Assembly: GCA_009193035.1 (NCBI GenBank)
Contig: SWDT01000016.1
Location: 124,001 to 188,000, forward strand
Reading direction: 5' to 3'
DNA length: 64,000 bases
Source of the DNA: Halicephalobus mephisto
Taxonomy: Eukaryota > Nematoda > Chromadorea > Rhabditida > Panagrolaimidae
In this document: in pieces, positions 1 through 13,200 of the stretch
Numbering within the stretch: position 1 is the stretch's first letter
How the letters are laid out: every line of letters starts with the position of its first letter
Translations under genes and position numbers: made by a program
Notes under the pieces: model-generated
The model's database searches: none
The model's input: only the letters and a program-made list of their open reading frames with translations
What the model was told of the DNA's origin: nothing

Positions 1-991
1 TGAAGAATACGAATGGTGTATCGAGCAGACTCTCATCTTCAAGGATGGACAACCACTCAACATGATTCTCGATGATGGAGGTGATCTCACAAACATCGTC
101 CATGACAAACATCCTGAATTTCTTGCTGGAATCTACGGCCTCTCTGAAGAAACTACTACTGGAGTTCACAATCTTGCCAAGATGCTTGCCAATGGAAAGC
201 TCAAGGTTCCAGCTATCAACGTCAATGACTCTGTTACCAAGAGTAAGTTTGATAACCTCTATGGAATCCGTGAATCTCTTATCGATGGAATCAAACGTGC
301 CACTGACGTCATGCTTGCTGGAAAGGTCGCAGTTGTCGCTGGATACGGAGATGTCGGAAAGGGTTCTGCTGCTGCTCTCCGTGCTTTTGGAGCTCGTGTC
401 ATCGTCACAGAAATTGACCCAATCAACGCTCTGCAAGCTGCAATGGAAGGCTACGAAGTCAACACTCTCGATAATGTCGCCAGCCAAGCCCAGATTATTG
501 TGACCACAACTGGCTGTAAGGACATTGTCCTCGGACGTCACTTTGAACAGCTCCCAGATGACGCCATTGTCTGCAACGTCGGTCACTTTGATTGCGAAAT
601 TGATGTCAAATGGTTGAACAGCAATGCTGCTTCCAAGGACACCGTCAAGCCCCAGGTCGATCGTTACTTGTTGAAGAACGGACGTCACGTTATCATCCTC
701 GCTGAAGGCCGTCTCTGCAACCTTGGATGCGCCACAGGCCACCCTAGCTTCGTCATGTCCAACTCCTTCACCAATCAAGTCCTGGCTCAGATTGAATTGT
801 GGACCAAGAAGGACACCCCAGAAGCCTACAAGATTGGTCTCTACGTCTTGCCCAAGAAATTGGATGAGCAAGTCGCTGCTCTGCATCTTGATAAGTTGGG
901 TGTCAAGTTGACGAAATTGACTTCCGAACAAGCTGACTATCTCGGAGTTCCTGCGAATGGACCATTCAAGCCTGACCACTATCGTTATTAA
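1..991 (+). CDS. ahcy-1: S-adenosylhomocysteine hydrolase, 3' part of gene
   Basis: Partial coding exon, open from the window edge (frame starts at base 2) to a TAA at 989-991, about 329 residues. The enzyme splits S-adenosylhomocysteine into adenosine and homocysteine in the cytosol, clearing the product inhibitor of methyltransferases, and uses bound NAD. Visible hallmarks are the Rossmann motif [20 protein letters not shown], the following VTEIDP, the NVGHFD segment, the [15 protein letters not shown] block and the conserved end PFKPDHYRY. Sequence and length of this part fit the family closely, with no breaks. The N-terminal substrate-binding part lies outside the window. The gene is convergent with the Cas-family gene on the other strand, and its poly(A) signal sits 88 bp past the stop. 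The family call is certain; the symbol follows from single-copy orthology in Caenorhabditis. Confidence 0.97.
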   Translation, partial: EEYEWCIEQTLIFKDGQPLNMILDDGGDLTNIVHDKHPEFLAGIYGLSEETTTGVHNLAKMLANGKLKVPAINVNDSVTKSKFDNLYGIRESLIDGIKRATDVMLAGKVAVVAGYGDVGKGSAAALRAFGARVIVTEIDPINALQAAMEGYEVNTLDNVASQAQIIVTTTGCKDIVLGRHFEQLPDDAIVCNVGHFDCEIDVKWLNSNAASKDTVKPQVDRYLLKNGRHVIILAEGRLCNLGCATGHPSFVMSNSFTNQVLAQIELWTKKDTPEAYKIGLYVLPKKLDEQVAALHLDKLGVKLTKLTSEQADYLGVPANGPFKPDHYRY

Positions 992-1078
992 GGTAGTAAT
1001 GTCTGGTTTACTTGGTAATTTTTCAAGTACCGAAATTTGTTTTGTTTTCAATTTTAAAAACGAAAAGTATTACAGAAA

Positions 1079-1084
1079 AATAAA
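1079..1084 (+). promoter_or_regulatory. Poly(A) signal of ahcy-1
   Basis: A canonical AATAAA lies 88 bp after the ahcy-1 stop. It is five bases from the start of the opposite-strand signal of the neighbouring gene, so the two transcripts should overlap at their 3' ends. Confidence 0.75.
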
Positions 1085-1089
1085 AGTTC

Positions 1090-1095
1090 TTTATT
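1090..1095 (-). promoter_or_regulatory. Poly(A) signal of the Cas-family gene
   Basis: TTTATT on the plus strand reads AATAAA on the minus strand, 108 bp past the minus-strand stop codon at 1203-1205. This gives the Cas-family transcript a short 3' UTR. Confidence 0.7.
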
Positions 1096-1202
1096 GATAT
1101 GAGCAAAAGTTTTGTTTTTCAAAATTACTGTTCAATGAGCAAAGTTAAATTTTGTGTCTTCCGAACGAGATGGCGGAATGTCTTTACAATCACAGTATCC
1201 TC

Positions 1203-4200
1203 TCAAGCGCATGCTTTTCCAAGGTGCTTCAACCCTTGGGCTGCGTCGGAAACTGCTACAACTGAATTCATCATTGCTTGTACTGGTTGGACATTTGGGT
1301 ACTGTAACAGAAATGATTATTGATTGGAAGTAAGACATTTGGGATGAAGGTGGTTTGGAAAGAGGATGATTTCCATACGAGACCAAAGAGAGAAATTAAC
1401 GAAGATAGAATGGTATTGAAATTTTGTTGTTTTTTATTTTAAAACTTACTTGGTCTTTGGCTATTCTAGCGTTGGATACACATTCTGTGAGTAGTCCGTT
1501 CAGTTTGTCACTGGCACGTCTGAATTCAGCTCTGAGAACTGGCTTCACGACACATTGAGCCATGTTGTCTCCGATGTAAACCAGGGTTTGAGCTTCCAGA
1601 ATTATTAATCTGACTTTCTGGACAAACTTGGCTGGTTCTTGGGTCTGTTCGACAACGTTGAAAAATTCGTCAATTAATTTACAAAGCCCTGCAGTGTGGG
1701 TCTCTAGTTGCGGGGCGTAGAACTTGAGGAGTTCTCGTTCTTCTTCTGTCAGGTCCTTCAGCGTGGCTGGGGATATCTTTGGTAACTGCAAAGTCGTCTT
1801 TTTCGGTCTAATTGCCCTGGGAAGACTGCCATTGTCGACGAGACTGTAATCTTGATACAAAGAAGATTCGCTGACTACACTCATCAAGTCGTCTTCTTCG
1901 TAGACTTGTTTGCCGTCAGCGATAGAAGATATATCGTCTTCTTCGATAATTTCAGCCTTTTGCTCGATTGTGGGAGTCGTTGGAGACGTTGCTGGAACGT
2001 CTGTCGCACTGCCAGATCCTGTGGAGCTCGTCGTAGATTCCCCTCCGTCCATCGCAATTTCCTCAATTGTCGGAGCTTGTAGATGAGGCAGGGGACTGGG
2101 GGTTTTGAACTGGGAAAGGGAGGAAATTTGATGATTTTCCTGTTTCTTGATCGATCGAGGTTGCAGTTGTTCTGGAATCTTCCTTTCCTGTTGAGCTCCA
2201 TTGACCTCTGGCTGACTTCTCATTTGCTCTGGGATAGGAGTGGAAACGGGGAAAGGAACGGCTCCTGGAGAGTGTCTCGGAAGGAAGTGTGCCCCTCCCT
2301 GACCTGGAGTTCCTAGCAAGTACACCCACTGGACCAGTTTCCGACAGTCTTTAGGGAGTTGTTGCATAATCGCGACAAACTGGTCGAGGGAGTCATTGGG
2401 GGCCATGGAGTGGGCCATCCTGGCCAGGGCGTGGAGAGTCCATTGGGTGGAATCCAAGTTCGATCTTATTCTATGGATCAGGGCTTGAGAAGTCCTAAGG
2501 GGTGCCACTAGTTGAATAAATTCTGAAAACAAAAATTTGATTTTTTGTATTAAATAATTAAATTTGAATCAATGCCTGTGGCAAATGTTTCTTCGAAATT
2601 TCCTTAAGGAATTATTTCTGAATAATGATGGAAAAAGCAAAACAGCAGTTCACTGAAGGAATCTCGAAGGGAAACTTGGCAGATCATTAGTTCAGTATTT
2701 AATCGTTCTTAAATACAGTACTCCAAACACCTACCGTCATGCTTCGGATCTCCTCTCGTGATTGAAATTCTCTGAACAAACTCCAACAGTTCATCTAGTG
2801 CTGCTTCGATGATATATATGGTGTCTTGTATCGCTGGTAGATTCCTTTGAAGCAAGTGAGGGTGTCTCCAATTAGGGGCACTCGTAAATTGGTTCACTTT
2901 CAACCCGTTGATCTCGATCACCTTGGCACAGTCCGTCATTTGAGCACAGAGGATTCGTTTCCTCATTGCTGCAGCGTCTTCCTCCTCCGCCGATCCTCTA
3001 AAAAATAAGTTTCATTAAATTTTTGATTCAAAAATAATAAAAAATATATTTCTGTTATAAAACTTGAGTAACTAAAAAATTCCGTGTTAAAATCGAAAAA
3101 GTTGATTCTTATGTTTCTACAGTAACCGTTGCTATATATTGATGGATAAAAAATACAGTTTCATGAAGAATAAAGTTTCGTTAAAAATTGAACTTTCGTA
3201 TTAGAACCAAAAAGTAGAATTTAATGTTTATTTTCGTTTTAAAACAAATTTCAAAATTCTAAGAATTCTCTATTACGGTGTTTTTCGAAACGCACGCTGA
3301 ATTTTCTCCTAACACGAAAATTTAAAAACTATTTTCGTGACAAAACCTATGAATTTCAACTTTTACATTCCAAAACCGTAAATAAAATTAAAATATAAAA
3401 TTCAAAAAAATATCTAAATCACATGTTTTAAAATTTGTCAGTTTGAATTTGGCAAAGGAAAAAAACAAATTAATCGATTGACATTCCATCTGTGGAACCG
3501 ATGAATTACCGCCCTCTTAGACAGCGATTCATTTGCATTTTTGTGAAATCAGAGAACTTACATAGGATCCTCTGTGATTATGGCCGGAACAGGAGGCAAT
3601 GTGTTTGAAATATTTGGACTGTCAAGTGAAGTCGCCCCTTCGTTGCTGTTTCTCGTCAGAGTGGAGTTGGAACTAGAAGCTGTCGAGACGATGGCCCTCT
3701 GAGGGGCAGCCCCGAAAGTCCCCGAATGTGCGATTCTGGAGACTGCCGGGGGCTGAGGAAGTGCTGGAGGCTGAAATCGGTGTTTAGCGGGATCGACGAG
3801 GACATAACTTCCAGCATCGTTGTCAGAAGAAGACAAGCTCGCATTTTCGTTGGAAGACCCATTCGAAGAGTGATGCGATAGTCCAGAATTTCTCTGAAAA
3901 TTCAAATTTCAAAAATTAAATATTTCATTATTAGTGTATTTTGATCGTTTATAATTTGAAGTATGGGCCAAATTTTGAAAATTTTCCTTTCATTAATTTT
4001 TTATTTTTAAAAATTTATATATTGAATTTAATGAAAACGAGTGGAAGTAAATCCACGAAAAAAATCCTAAAAAAATACAGTATCTTTTAAATTTTCATAA
4101 TTGATTTAATTTTTTAGAACAAAATTTTAAATAAAAATGTTCCAATTTCGACTTACCATATGCTATAAACTACCGTAATCTATCGAAAATCTTTAAAACA

Positions 4201-7200
4201 ATTGATTTTTAAAACCGTAAAACTCACCAAAGTAGAGTCATTGATATCTGCGACAATTCCACTGGAAGTAGGGGATTCACTACTTCTCTTGTTCGTGTCC
4301 GGTCTAATAATGACGCTTCCGCTGTCAGAATCACTGCTGGATCCTTTCGAAGCCGCCGAGACTCTCAACAATCTCTCATTTGCAGCCTCTGCAAGGATCT
4401 TGTTTGGATCTAAAAACGAAAAGCAATTTTATTTACAAAAAATAGTCAATTTTAATTCTCACAAAATCAAAGCATATACCAATTTAATCATATTTCGAAA
4501 AAGACATATTTTCGGTTCAGGAACTTAGAAACAAGTGTCTTAATTTTAATTTTGGTTAAACTTATTTTTTATATTTTTGGAATTAATAAAAGTTAAAATA
4601 AGTAATGATATAAAAATACTTCAATTTTATTTAAAAAATTAGTGAAAAAATTTATTCGATGATTTTCGAACGGAATTTTGGTCTTTAAATTAAATGAACC
4701 TAGATCGGGATATCTTTTTTGAAATATTAACACCGACTAATCGATATGCAAAAATATGTACATCAAATTTTCACTTAGAATTAAATAAAAAATATTTTTT
4801 TCTTGTTTTAAGTGGAATCTTACACACAGATTTCTACATACCAATTAATCTGTGATCAGTTCCCAACTATTACCCTACTTACTTTGTACAAGATTAACTG
4901 GCAAACAAAAAATTCTCATTTTTTCTCAAAAAGAAGCGCTTCGTTTTTGATCATCGAAAGTATGAATTTGTCATTTTGCTCTGATTTTTTGAAAGAACAA
5001 ATTCCGGACGCATTATTACGATTTTCCTGATCTGGGGAATAGATAATGGAATTAGTGCTAATGGAAGAAAAAATACGGAGTTTATTCTTCAAGAACGGAT
5101 TTGGATAGGTTCCAGAAACAGACTAAAATCGCTCAATGAAATCCCCATCCAGACTTGCTTTCATTAGCTCAAAGAAAACTATCTTGGATAGTGTCCAGTA
5201 GTGTTGACAAATAGTTCTTTCAGTCACTATTCAAGTCTCAACTATAGAGGTCCAAGAAAGCAGTTTTAGGTAGTGTCCAATAGTGTCGGGAAATAATTTC
5301 TTTAGTCACTGTCTGAATTTCCACTGCTGGAATCAATAAAGACAGTTTGGCTAGTGTCCAAAAGATAAGAAAATCACCGATTCCAGTCACTATTCAGGAC
5401 CCTTATTGAAATTAATTCTTAATCGCTCTATTTTTGATTTTTTAAAACGAAAAAACTCACCAAAATTCTCCAAACTCCTGATCGCCTCCTCCACTGCGTC
5501 ATAGTGATTGTCGTCCTTCCTCGGCGGACTCTTTTCCCTCTTTACGGGCTTATTGATGCTCGCATACAAGCTTGAAACCGACTGATTCACCGGAGTCGAA
5601 AGATTCGAAGTATTAGAGTTTTTGTAATCTTGTGTCATCTCGTAGTCGCTGTCATTCGATCCTGGAGGTCTTCTGACGCAGTTCGTAGCTTTCCTCAATC
5701 CGTTTCTCAGACTCTGCAAAGAAGGGGATTTCGGTCTTGATCTCTGGTTCATGCCCCCGGGGGTCGTTGGCCTTTCCGCCTCTGATCTGAAGCTAGGGAC
5801 AGAAGGCGAAGGAGAAGAAGCACCGGCACGCTGATTCTCAAAGGATTCAGAAGTCGGTCTTTGTTGTTGTTTCAACAAATAGGAAAACGCCCTTCGTTGA
5901 GGTGGTTCTGGAGGGGACACTCGTCCGGAACTAAAACAACCGGTAAATAACATAGTTTTTTTTATTTTTTCTCAATTCCAGTCAATTGGTCAAAAGCTCC
6001 TTGACATACTACTGGGAAGTCCTGGACATTTTATGTCAAGTTGAGGGAGTTAAGCTGGAAAAAAGAGTTGGATAATTCAGTGATCACAAATCGTAAAAAC
6101 AGCTGCTCGAAGAAAAAGGAGAACGTGGTGAAAAATATTTAAAGAAAAAGTTGCTTTTTTAATAGTTCTAATTTGACGAATACTTAACGGATTTTAATGT
6201 TTCTTTTTATTATTCTTAGATCAATTTGTCATTTTATTTTATATCGAAAAATCAGAATTAAGTGTGATTTTCAACGACGATTCATCATCGTAAAATTTTT
6301 TTGTTGAAAAAATAACTTTCAAGCCTTGGCATTCCGTTCGAAAACTCGTTTTTGTTCATTTTTAAAAACAAAAAGTTCTCGTATTTTGGAAAATTAACTT
6401 TACACCGTTTTCCGACTGTAACCAACACGAAAAAGTAGTTTTAATTCGGTAAAGGGAAATTATCAAAATCCGTTTAATATTTGTTAAATTGGAATTGTTT
6501 TAGATTTGGATTTTTTGGGAGATAAGGGTATCGGGATAATTGATGGCAGATTTTTCGCGATAAGAACGAAACCTCAGAAATCGAAAAAAGTCTTCTATTA
6601 CGAATAATAATAATCAAAAATAATCTTTTTCAAAATAAGACCAATAAAAAATTAAATAATTTTCTTTTCAAAATGAGAAAATTTAAAAAATTAAACTTTC
6701 GTTTTAGAATCAAAAGAAAAAAATTTAAAATAATAAAAATACAAAACTTAAAAATGACAAAAATTAAAGAAATTCGAAAACATTAAAACCTAATTTCTGG
6801 TAAACGAAATCCCATCACCGGTTCAAAACAATCTAATCCCCAATGTCAGACCGAAACGGCCCTTCTTCGATCGAGATCTCGTGCGCGAGACAAGAACTCC
6901 CATCTGACCCTTCGTCAATAGTCTCAAGGAAAATTTGACTATCGACTACTTTACTGAAATCCCAAAAATCACTAGTCAGAACTGCAAGACATGATCAATT
7001 TGCCTCTGGCGAAAAATGAATTTTTTAAAATTTTTCAAAAAATTTGTTTCAAGTGAAATGTCAACAAAAAAAACAGGAATTTCATTTAATAAAAAAGTAA
7101 AAGTTTTTTCGAGTGGTCCACGTATGAGAATACTAGGTCAGGAAGGGAAATTTGGACGATTCCTTGTTTTATTGAACGGATCGTCGCCCGACAAAGATGA

Positions 7201-10200
7201 GTCAAGACCAAAAAGTCATAAAATTGTTTCCGTAAAAAGAATCGATCTTGTTCACACTTGGAGCTATTAACCAGCTGACAAATATCGTCAACAATCGATT
7301 TTTATTTTCGATTAATCATTAATGGCCAGGAGAGGTTTTTAAGGGTTTTAAATGATCATTTTTCTATCCATACATGAGAACTTGGATAGTGTCCAAAAAG
7401 TAGGAGAATTGTGTATGTCAGTCACTATCCAGTAATTTCGTAAACTCTTGGATAATGTTCAGAAACTATTAGACCATTTTCGCTAGATACTATCTAAAAA
7501 CAGTTTAGTGGAAGCAATCCTGGATAGTGCTGAAGAGTTCTAAACATTATTTTACAGACACTATCCAAACTAAGGTTCCTAACTTTAAAAGAATTGCCTT
7601 CACATACTCGCTATATTTTTCGATAAATCGTTTTCTCCAAATATTCTCCAAGAGTCTTCTGGAACAAAACACTGATTTGAAAAGAGCAAAAACTTTAACA
7701 TGCAAAATCCTTGAAAAATAACTTGTGCTTAAGTGGTTGTTAGTTTTATGAAAAACTATTTGACGTCAAAAACTGACATTTCAAACAGTTCTAAGGTTTG
7801 TTCTCAAGACCATTGATGACTAAAAGTAATTATTTTTAAGTTATTCAAACTTACCTCTGACTTCTTCTATTGATGTTGCCAGCTCTTTCCTCACTCGGGA
7901 ACTGGAAAGATCTGAAGCTTACTGCGTCAGAATCATCGGACTTCAAAGTTGGTTGGCTCGTTTGTCGATGATAGATGGGGACAGAGTAGGAATTCGAATT
8001 AGAACCCGGAGTCTGGATCGACGCGGAAACCGAGGCGAAATGAGGAGTTTGCAAGTGAGAATATGCTGGTCGTTGAGGTTCCGGCCGAGATTGCTGGGGC
8101 TGTTGGAAATGCTGTAAATTCTTGAATAATTCAATCCGGTCGGGACCGTTGGACAAAACAAATACATGGGGGTTCAAATTTCACTTTCCTTTTCTCTATG
8201 AAGTAAAGTTTTTTGAGGGTGGAAAAGAAGTAAATAATTTTTGTCGAAAAAGCTTTTTAGTAGATACGAAATTTCCAACGTGTGTTGGAAAAAATACCGT
8301 ATAAAGCAATACTGTATTACACATGGGATTTTTTATCTTCATTAGCAGCAAAAATAAAAATTATCAATGTTTAAAAGTCGAAAAATTTCAGATTTTTAAA
8401 ATAATTATTTTCGTGTTAAAAAATTTTCGTTTTTTCGCGCTAGAACTCAAAAATGTTTTTTCTTGCAAAACTTACTCCTTCGATTCTTATCGGAATGTTC
8501 CTGATGACCGTTCCGTTAGATTGATTAGCCTCAGAATCAGGTTTCATCCTCGAAGACCCCTGGAAGTACCCGAATCCATCCCTCCTTCCGTCGACAGGGT
8601 TGGAGAGCTGCGTCGGGGTCGGGGGTCCTTCACTGTCATATTCGTCGTCATTGCCGTTGAAGAAACTCTCTCTGGTCGACCTCGGAGCTCCAAAATCATT
8701 GAAAAATCTGTCAAACCCGCTAGTGCCGTTGGTGAAGAGCAGAGGTGGCAATTTTTCCCTTAAAAATGGAGACCGAAAAAATGTATCGTCCAACATGAAG
8801 AGTTTTCCAACAACTTCTGGGAGATTGATCTATAAAAAGAAGTTGTTAAAATTACATTAAAAATACAATTGATAGCCCATATAAAAACGTTATCAATCAA
8901 TAAAAAATAAAGGTGCAAAAATCACAACATGGAAGGTGATAACTAGTACATGAAAAGAGTGATCAAAGCTGTCAATATCGAGAGACCAAGACAAACAAGA
9001 ATTGTTTGACAGAGGATTTTAAAGAAAAGTGTATTTTTTATGGTTTTTTGAAAACAAAAATTTAAAAAATCAAATTTTGTTTCTAGACATCAAAGTAAAT
9101 TTTTCAAAGAAAAAAAATCCCAACACGAAAATAACAAAAAATACAAAAATCACTTTCGCGTCAAGACTAACTAGAAAAAATAAATTTAACTTTATAGCGA
9201 AAATAAATGTAGATTAATCTCATTAAAAAACTTTAAAAATCACCAAATCAGTTTTTTTCGATTTTCTTTATTAATAATTTTTGAATAATTTTATTAAAAT
9301 TCATAAAATTACAGAACCTTTCAAAACCACCCAAATACTAGTTTCTAAAATTTTTGATCTTGACTAAAAAATTCAATAACCACTCTAACATGATAGATCC
9401 TTTTTTGAATTATTGTAATTTCTCATATTAAAAAGTTTTTCAAACAAAATTAAAATTTTACAACGAAAATCACATTAGAAATATTTCATCACAAAAAAAT
9501 AAAGAAAATAAAACTTTTCTACTTTCTTTAACGGTTCACCTACTTCTACCTAACTTTCCTACATTAAAAAACAAACTTCAATCATTCCTCAATCAACATC
9601 GACAAACTTGCCTGGTTCCTTCCAAAAAAGTCAATCGAAACCAAAAAAGACGGAAAAGTGGTTTCGTTTGCACTTGAAGAGGCAATTGAGCTGATTGCCT
9701 TTTTCACTGAAGACCAAAGTTTTTTTAAAACTAAATACTTGTCAAATCGATAATCAGTCAAATTTGACAGCTTTCCGAGGATAATTGCCTCGGGAGAACT
9801 TTTATTAGTCAAACATTTTAAAATCACACCATTATAAAAAATAAAAATGTTTGACAAAAATAAAATTGAGAGCAAGTTTCTGGAATTTTCTATTTTCGAT
9901 CAAAATTATTTTATTATTAAATTATTGTAAAAACAGAAATATGTGGGAAAATTTTAAAATTATCTAGACATGGATTTTTAAAATTGCCCAATTGGAATCG
10001 AAGAGTTTGAAAATTTAAATTTATGTAATTTTGTAAGTTTTCAAAAATATCTAATAAATTTTAAAAAATCCAAAACTATATATAATCTCTCGTGAAGTTA
10101 TCTAAAAACACCCTAACCAGGGAAATTGCCGAAAGCAAGCTGCTTTATTGAAAGCCAAAGGAGGTCAAGTGGGATAAATTCACTCTGATCCAAACAAAGC

Positions 10201-13200
10201 CAGTCAAGTAAGGTAAAATAAATTTCGTTTTTCGGAACACAAAAGAATAATTATGAAATTCAGCAAAAATTGACTGACCTCACTTCAAAGTCAAAAGGAT
10301 TATTATTTTCCTGACACGAATCGCGACAAACTTCTTTGAAAAAATTGTTGCGTAATCTAGCAGAGATTTTTTCACAAAACTGGTCTTTCTTCTGGGAGCT
10401 TTAAACTGACCAAGTTGCTTAGAAGTTAAGAGTACTTGACGGAAAGCGAAAATTACGATCGTCTAGAGAGCTACCGTTGGTCAAATATTGTTTCAAACGT
10501 AAAAAATAAAGCACAAACGAGGATTTTGTTCGAATAAAAAAGTGTCGAAATAAAGAATACCTTATGAATAAACGTATCAATTAAGATCAGTCTTAATTAG
10601 AGTGATTTCCAGGACAAATCCAGATCGATCGATAGTTTTTCGGGAGATCATGAGTCATCATGAACATTGACAGGCTCTGGATTGTGTTTATGAAAACAAT
10701 TTGTTTCAAAACTTATCCATAGGATTTGCTGGAAGCAATCTTAAACAACTTTTGAAAAAAACGATTTATCGAAAAATATAGCGAGTATGTGAGAGCAATT
10801 TTTTTAAAATTAGGAACCTTAGTTTGGATAGTGTCTGTAAAATAATGTTTAGAACTCTTCAGCACTATCCAGGATTTCCTCCACTAAACTGTTTTTAGAT
10901 AGTATCTAGCGAAAATGGTCTAATAGTTTTTGAACATTATCCAAGAGTTTACGAAATTACTGGATAGTGACTGACATACACAATTCTCCTACTTTTTGGA
11001 CACTATCCAAGACTGTTTTTTACGAAAAAATGGACTTTTAAAAGATTAAGTTTTAAACTAATTTTATTCTGAGTACTAATCTCCTCCATCTGTTTACAAG
11101 AATTTAAATCGCATTTGTGACATGCAAAAACAATTCTCATCATCCTAAATAAAACCGCTGTCAGACAGCTGGAGTTAATCTCTATCACCTCCATCCGTCT
11201 CGCTTTAACGATCGCGATGTTCGGTGAAATTTTACGACTTTTCCCTGGATTGCATGTCTGATCTGGGAGATCCTATAACATGCACAAAAATAATAAAGAA
11301 AATAACTTTCAAAAATTGGTCAAAACTAAAATGTCTTAGTCAAAGTCCTCAAGGAAACGGGAAGACAAAGACAGCTTTGATTGACTGAATTTTCGCTCCC
11401 GAAAGTGAAAAAATAAAGATCGACCTTGACTCAGTGTCTTTTCGCTTTCGAAAAGAACTAAGCTAATGAAACTTTTTCAACCAGATTATCTTGCAAAAAC
11501 ATTTGAAAAAAAGTGCAAAGTTTATCGATTTAAAAAGTAGATAAGAAAAACAAAACCACCGGAAGACATTGGAAACGTCCATGGATCGAGATTCCACAAG
11601 ATGTGATTTTTATTTTCTCGAAATTTAGGATTGGTAGGTTCGGTTTGGAGTTAAATGCTAAATCTACAGTAGGATCTTGAGGAATAAAACTCTCAGATGT
11701 AAAGAATCTGAGATTTTTGGGATTTAGTGAGAGAAGTAAGTTAATAGTCAACTTCAGAAATTCCGTCTATATCTGGTTTCAGAAGTCGCCTAATTTGATG
11801 ATTCGAAATCTACCAAACAGTAGTTTGTGTGCAATTTATAATTTGGGTTCAGAATCTGGGATTACCTAGTCTGGGTTCAGATATGCAATTAAAAAATTTT
11901 CGAAGAATCTGTATTTTAGAAAAATTTTTATATTTTTAATTTTACAAAAGTTGATAAACTTAGCAAACTCAAAATTTAAAATACTTTCCGTCCAAAAAAG
12001 CTGTACTACATGAACGAAAGACTTAACGACCGAGATTAACTAGTTGGAACTCTGGAACGGCTAAGTTAAAACTCAAGTGAACCGGTTGGATTACTTTCCT
12101 ACTCCAAAAAACAGTTGCAAGAAATCAACCCAAAGTTTCCTCCTGCAAATAATTATGTAATTGGGGATTCAGGGAATACTCCACTCCTTCTCTAATTCGA
12201 TCAACAACAGGAAGGGGTAGTGGAAACGTGTTTGAAAGTAAATTTGGTTTCGATTCATGTCTGAAGAGCAGAGTGATAAATCTTTGAAAAGTGAAAATTC
12301 CTAGACGAAAGACGGTAAATAAGAAAACAAAATAGGGGAAGTTGGGACTCTATTTGATCACAATAGTGGGCGTAGTTCGAGAAAGAGTCAAAAATCGGTT
12401 ATTTTGATGAGGTACTCTACTTTTCACTTGTTTTTGGATTCTAGTAGAACCGTTATTTCCATCAGACATTCACTAAATGGTCCCTAATTGAGTGGAAATT
12501 GATTGCCAAATGCGTCATTTTTAACAATTTTTTCATTATCGAAATCGTTAAGGTCATTTTTTCGAAAATTTGAAGATGTTTAGTGAATTTCCACAAGTTG
12601 AAAAAGATTTAATTTGACTTCTCTATCTGCTGGATTTTCGAAAAAAAGTTGAACTTTTTTGGAAGACAATAGAAAATTATGGGAAAATCGTATTTTCGCA
12701 AAAAATAAGAAATTTAATATCGTTTTCAATCACATAAGAATCCTTAATTGGTTTTTTGCGAACATGACTTCTTCCACCAAGAATCCAGAAAACACGGAAA
12801 AATAGGGTATTTCCTTTATTAAATTAGTTGATTTTAGATTTTTATCCATACTTATATTAAATCTCCTTTTCCAACTTATTAGGAAAAAACTTTAGAGAAG
12901 TTGTTGTAAAAGACAAAAATAAAGCTTCAGACGATGACTTCCGCAGAAACTTCATAAATCTTCTAATACTGAATCATTCGGCAGGTTTCGGAGCTTTTTA
13001 ATGATGATCACATGTGAGTGACTCAACGAAGAAAATTTGAGAAATAATGAAGTCACTTCTAAAGACGGGCAATCAAGTTTCAAAATTGCTTAAATTTATC
13101 AAGTTCCTATCTCAATCTAATGTTTAGTTCACGTCTAAGCTATTTTGAAAAGTATTCATGAAAAACATTATTTACGACCGATTTTTCAAAGGTGAACTTG

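Noticed and set aside
7016..7270. 84-codon plus-strand frame in a Cas-gene intron
   Set aside because: Low-complexity Lys/Phe start, no family resemblance, no flanking splice or poly(A) signals.
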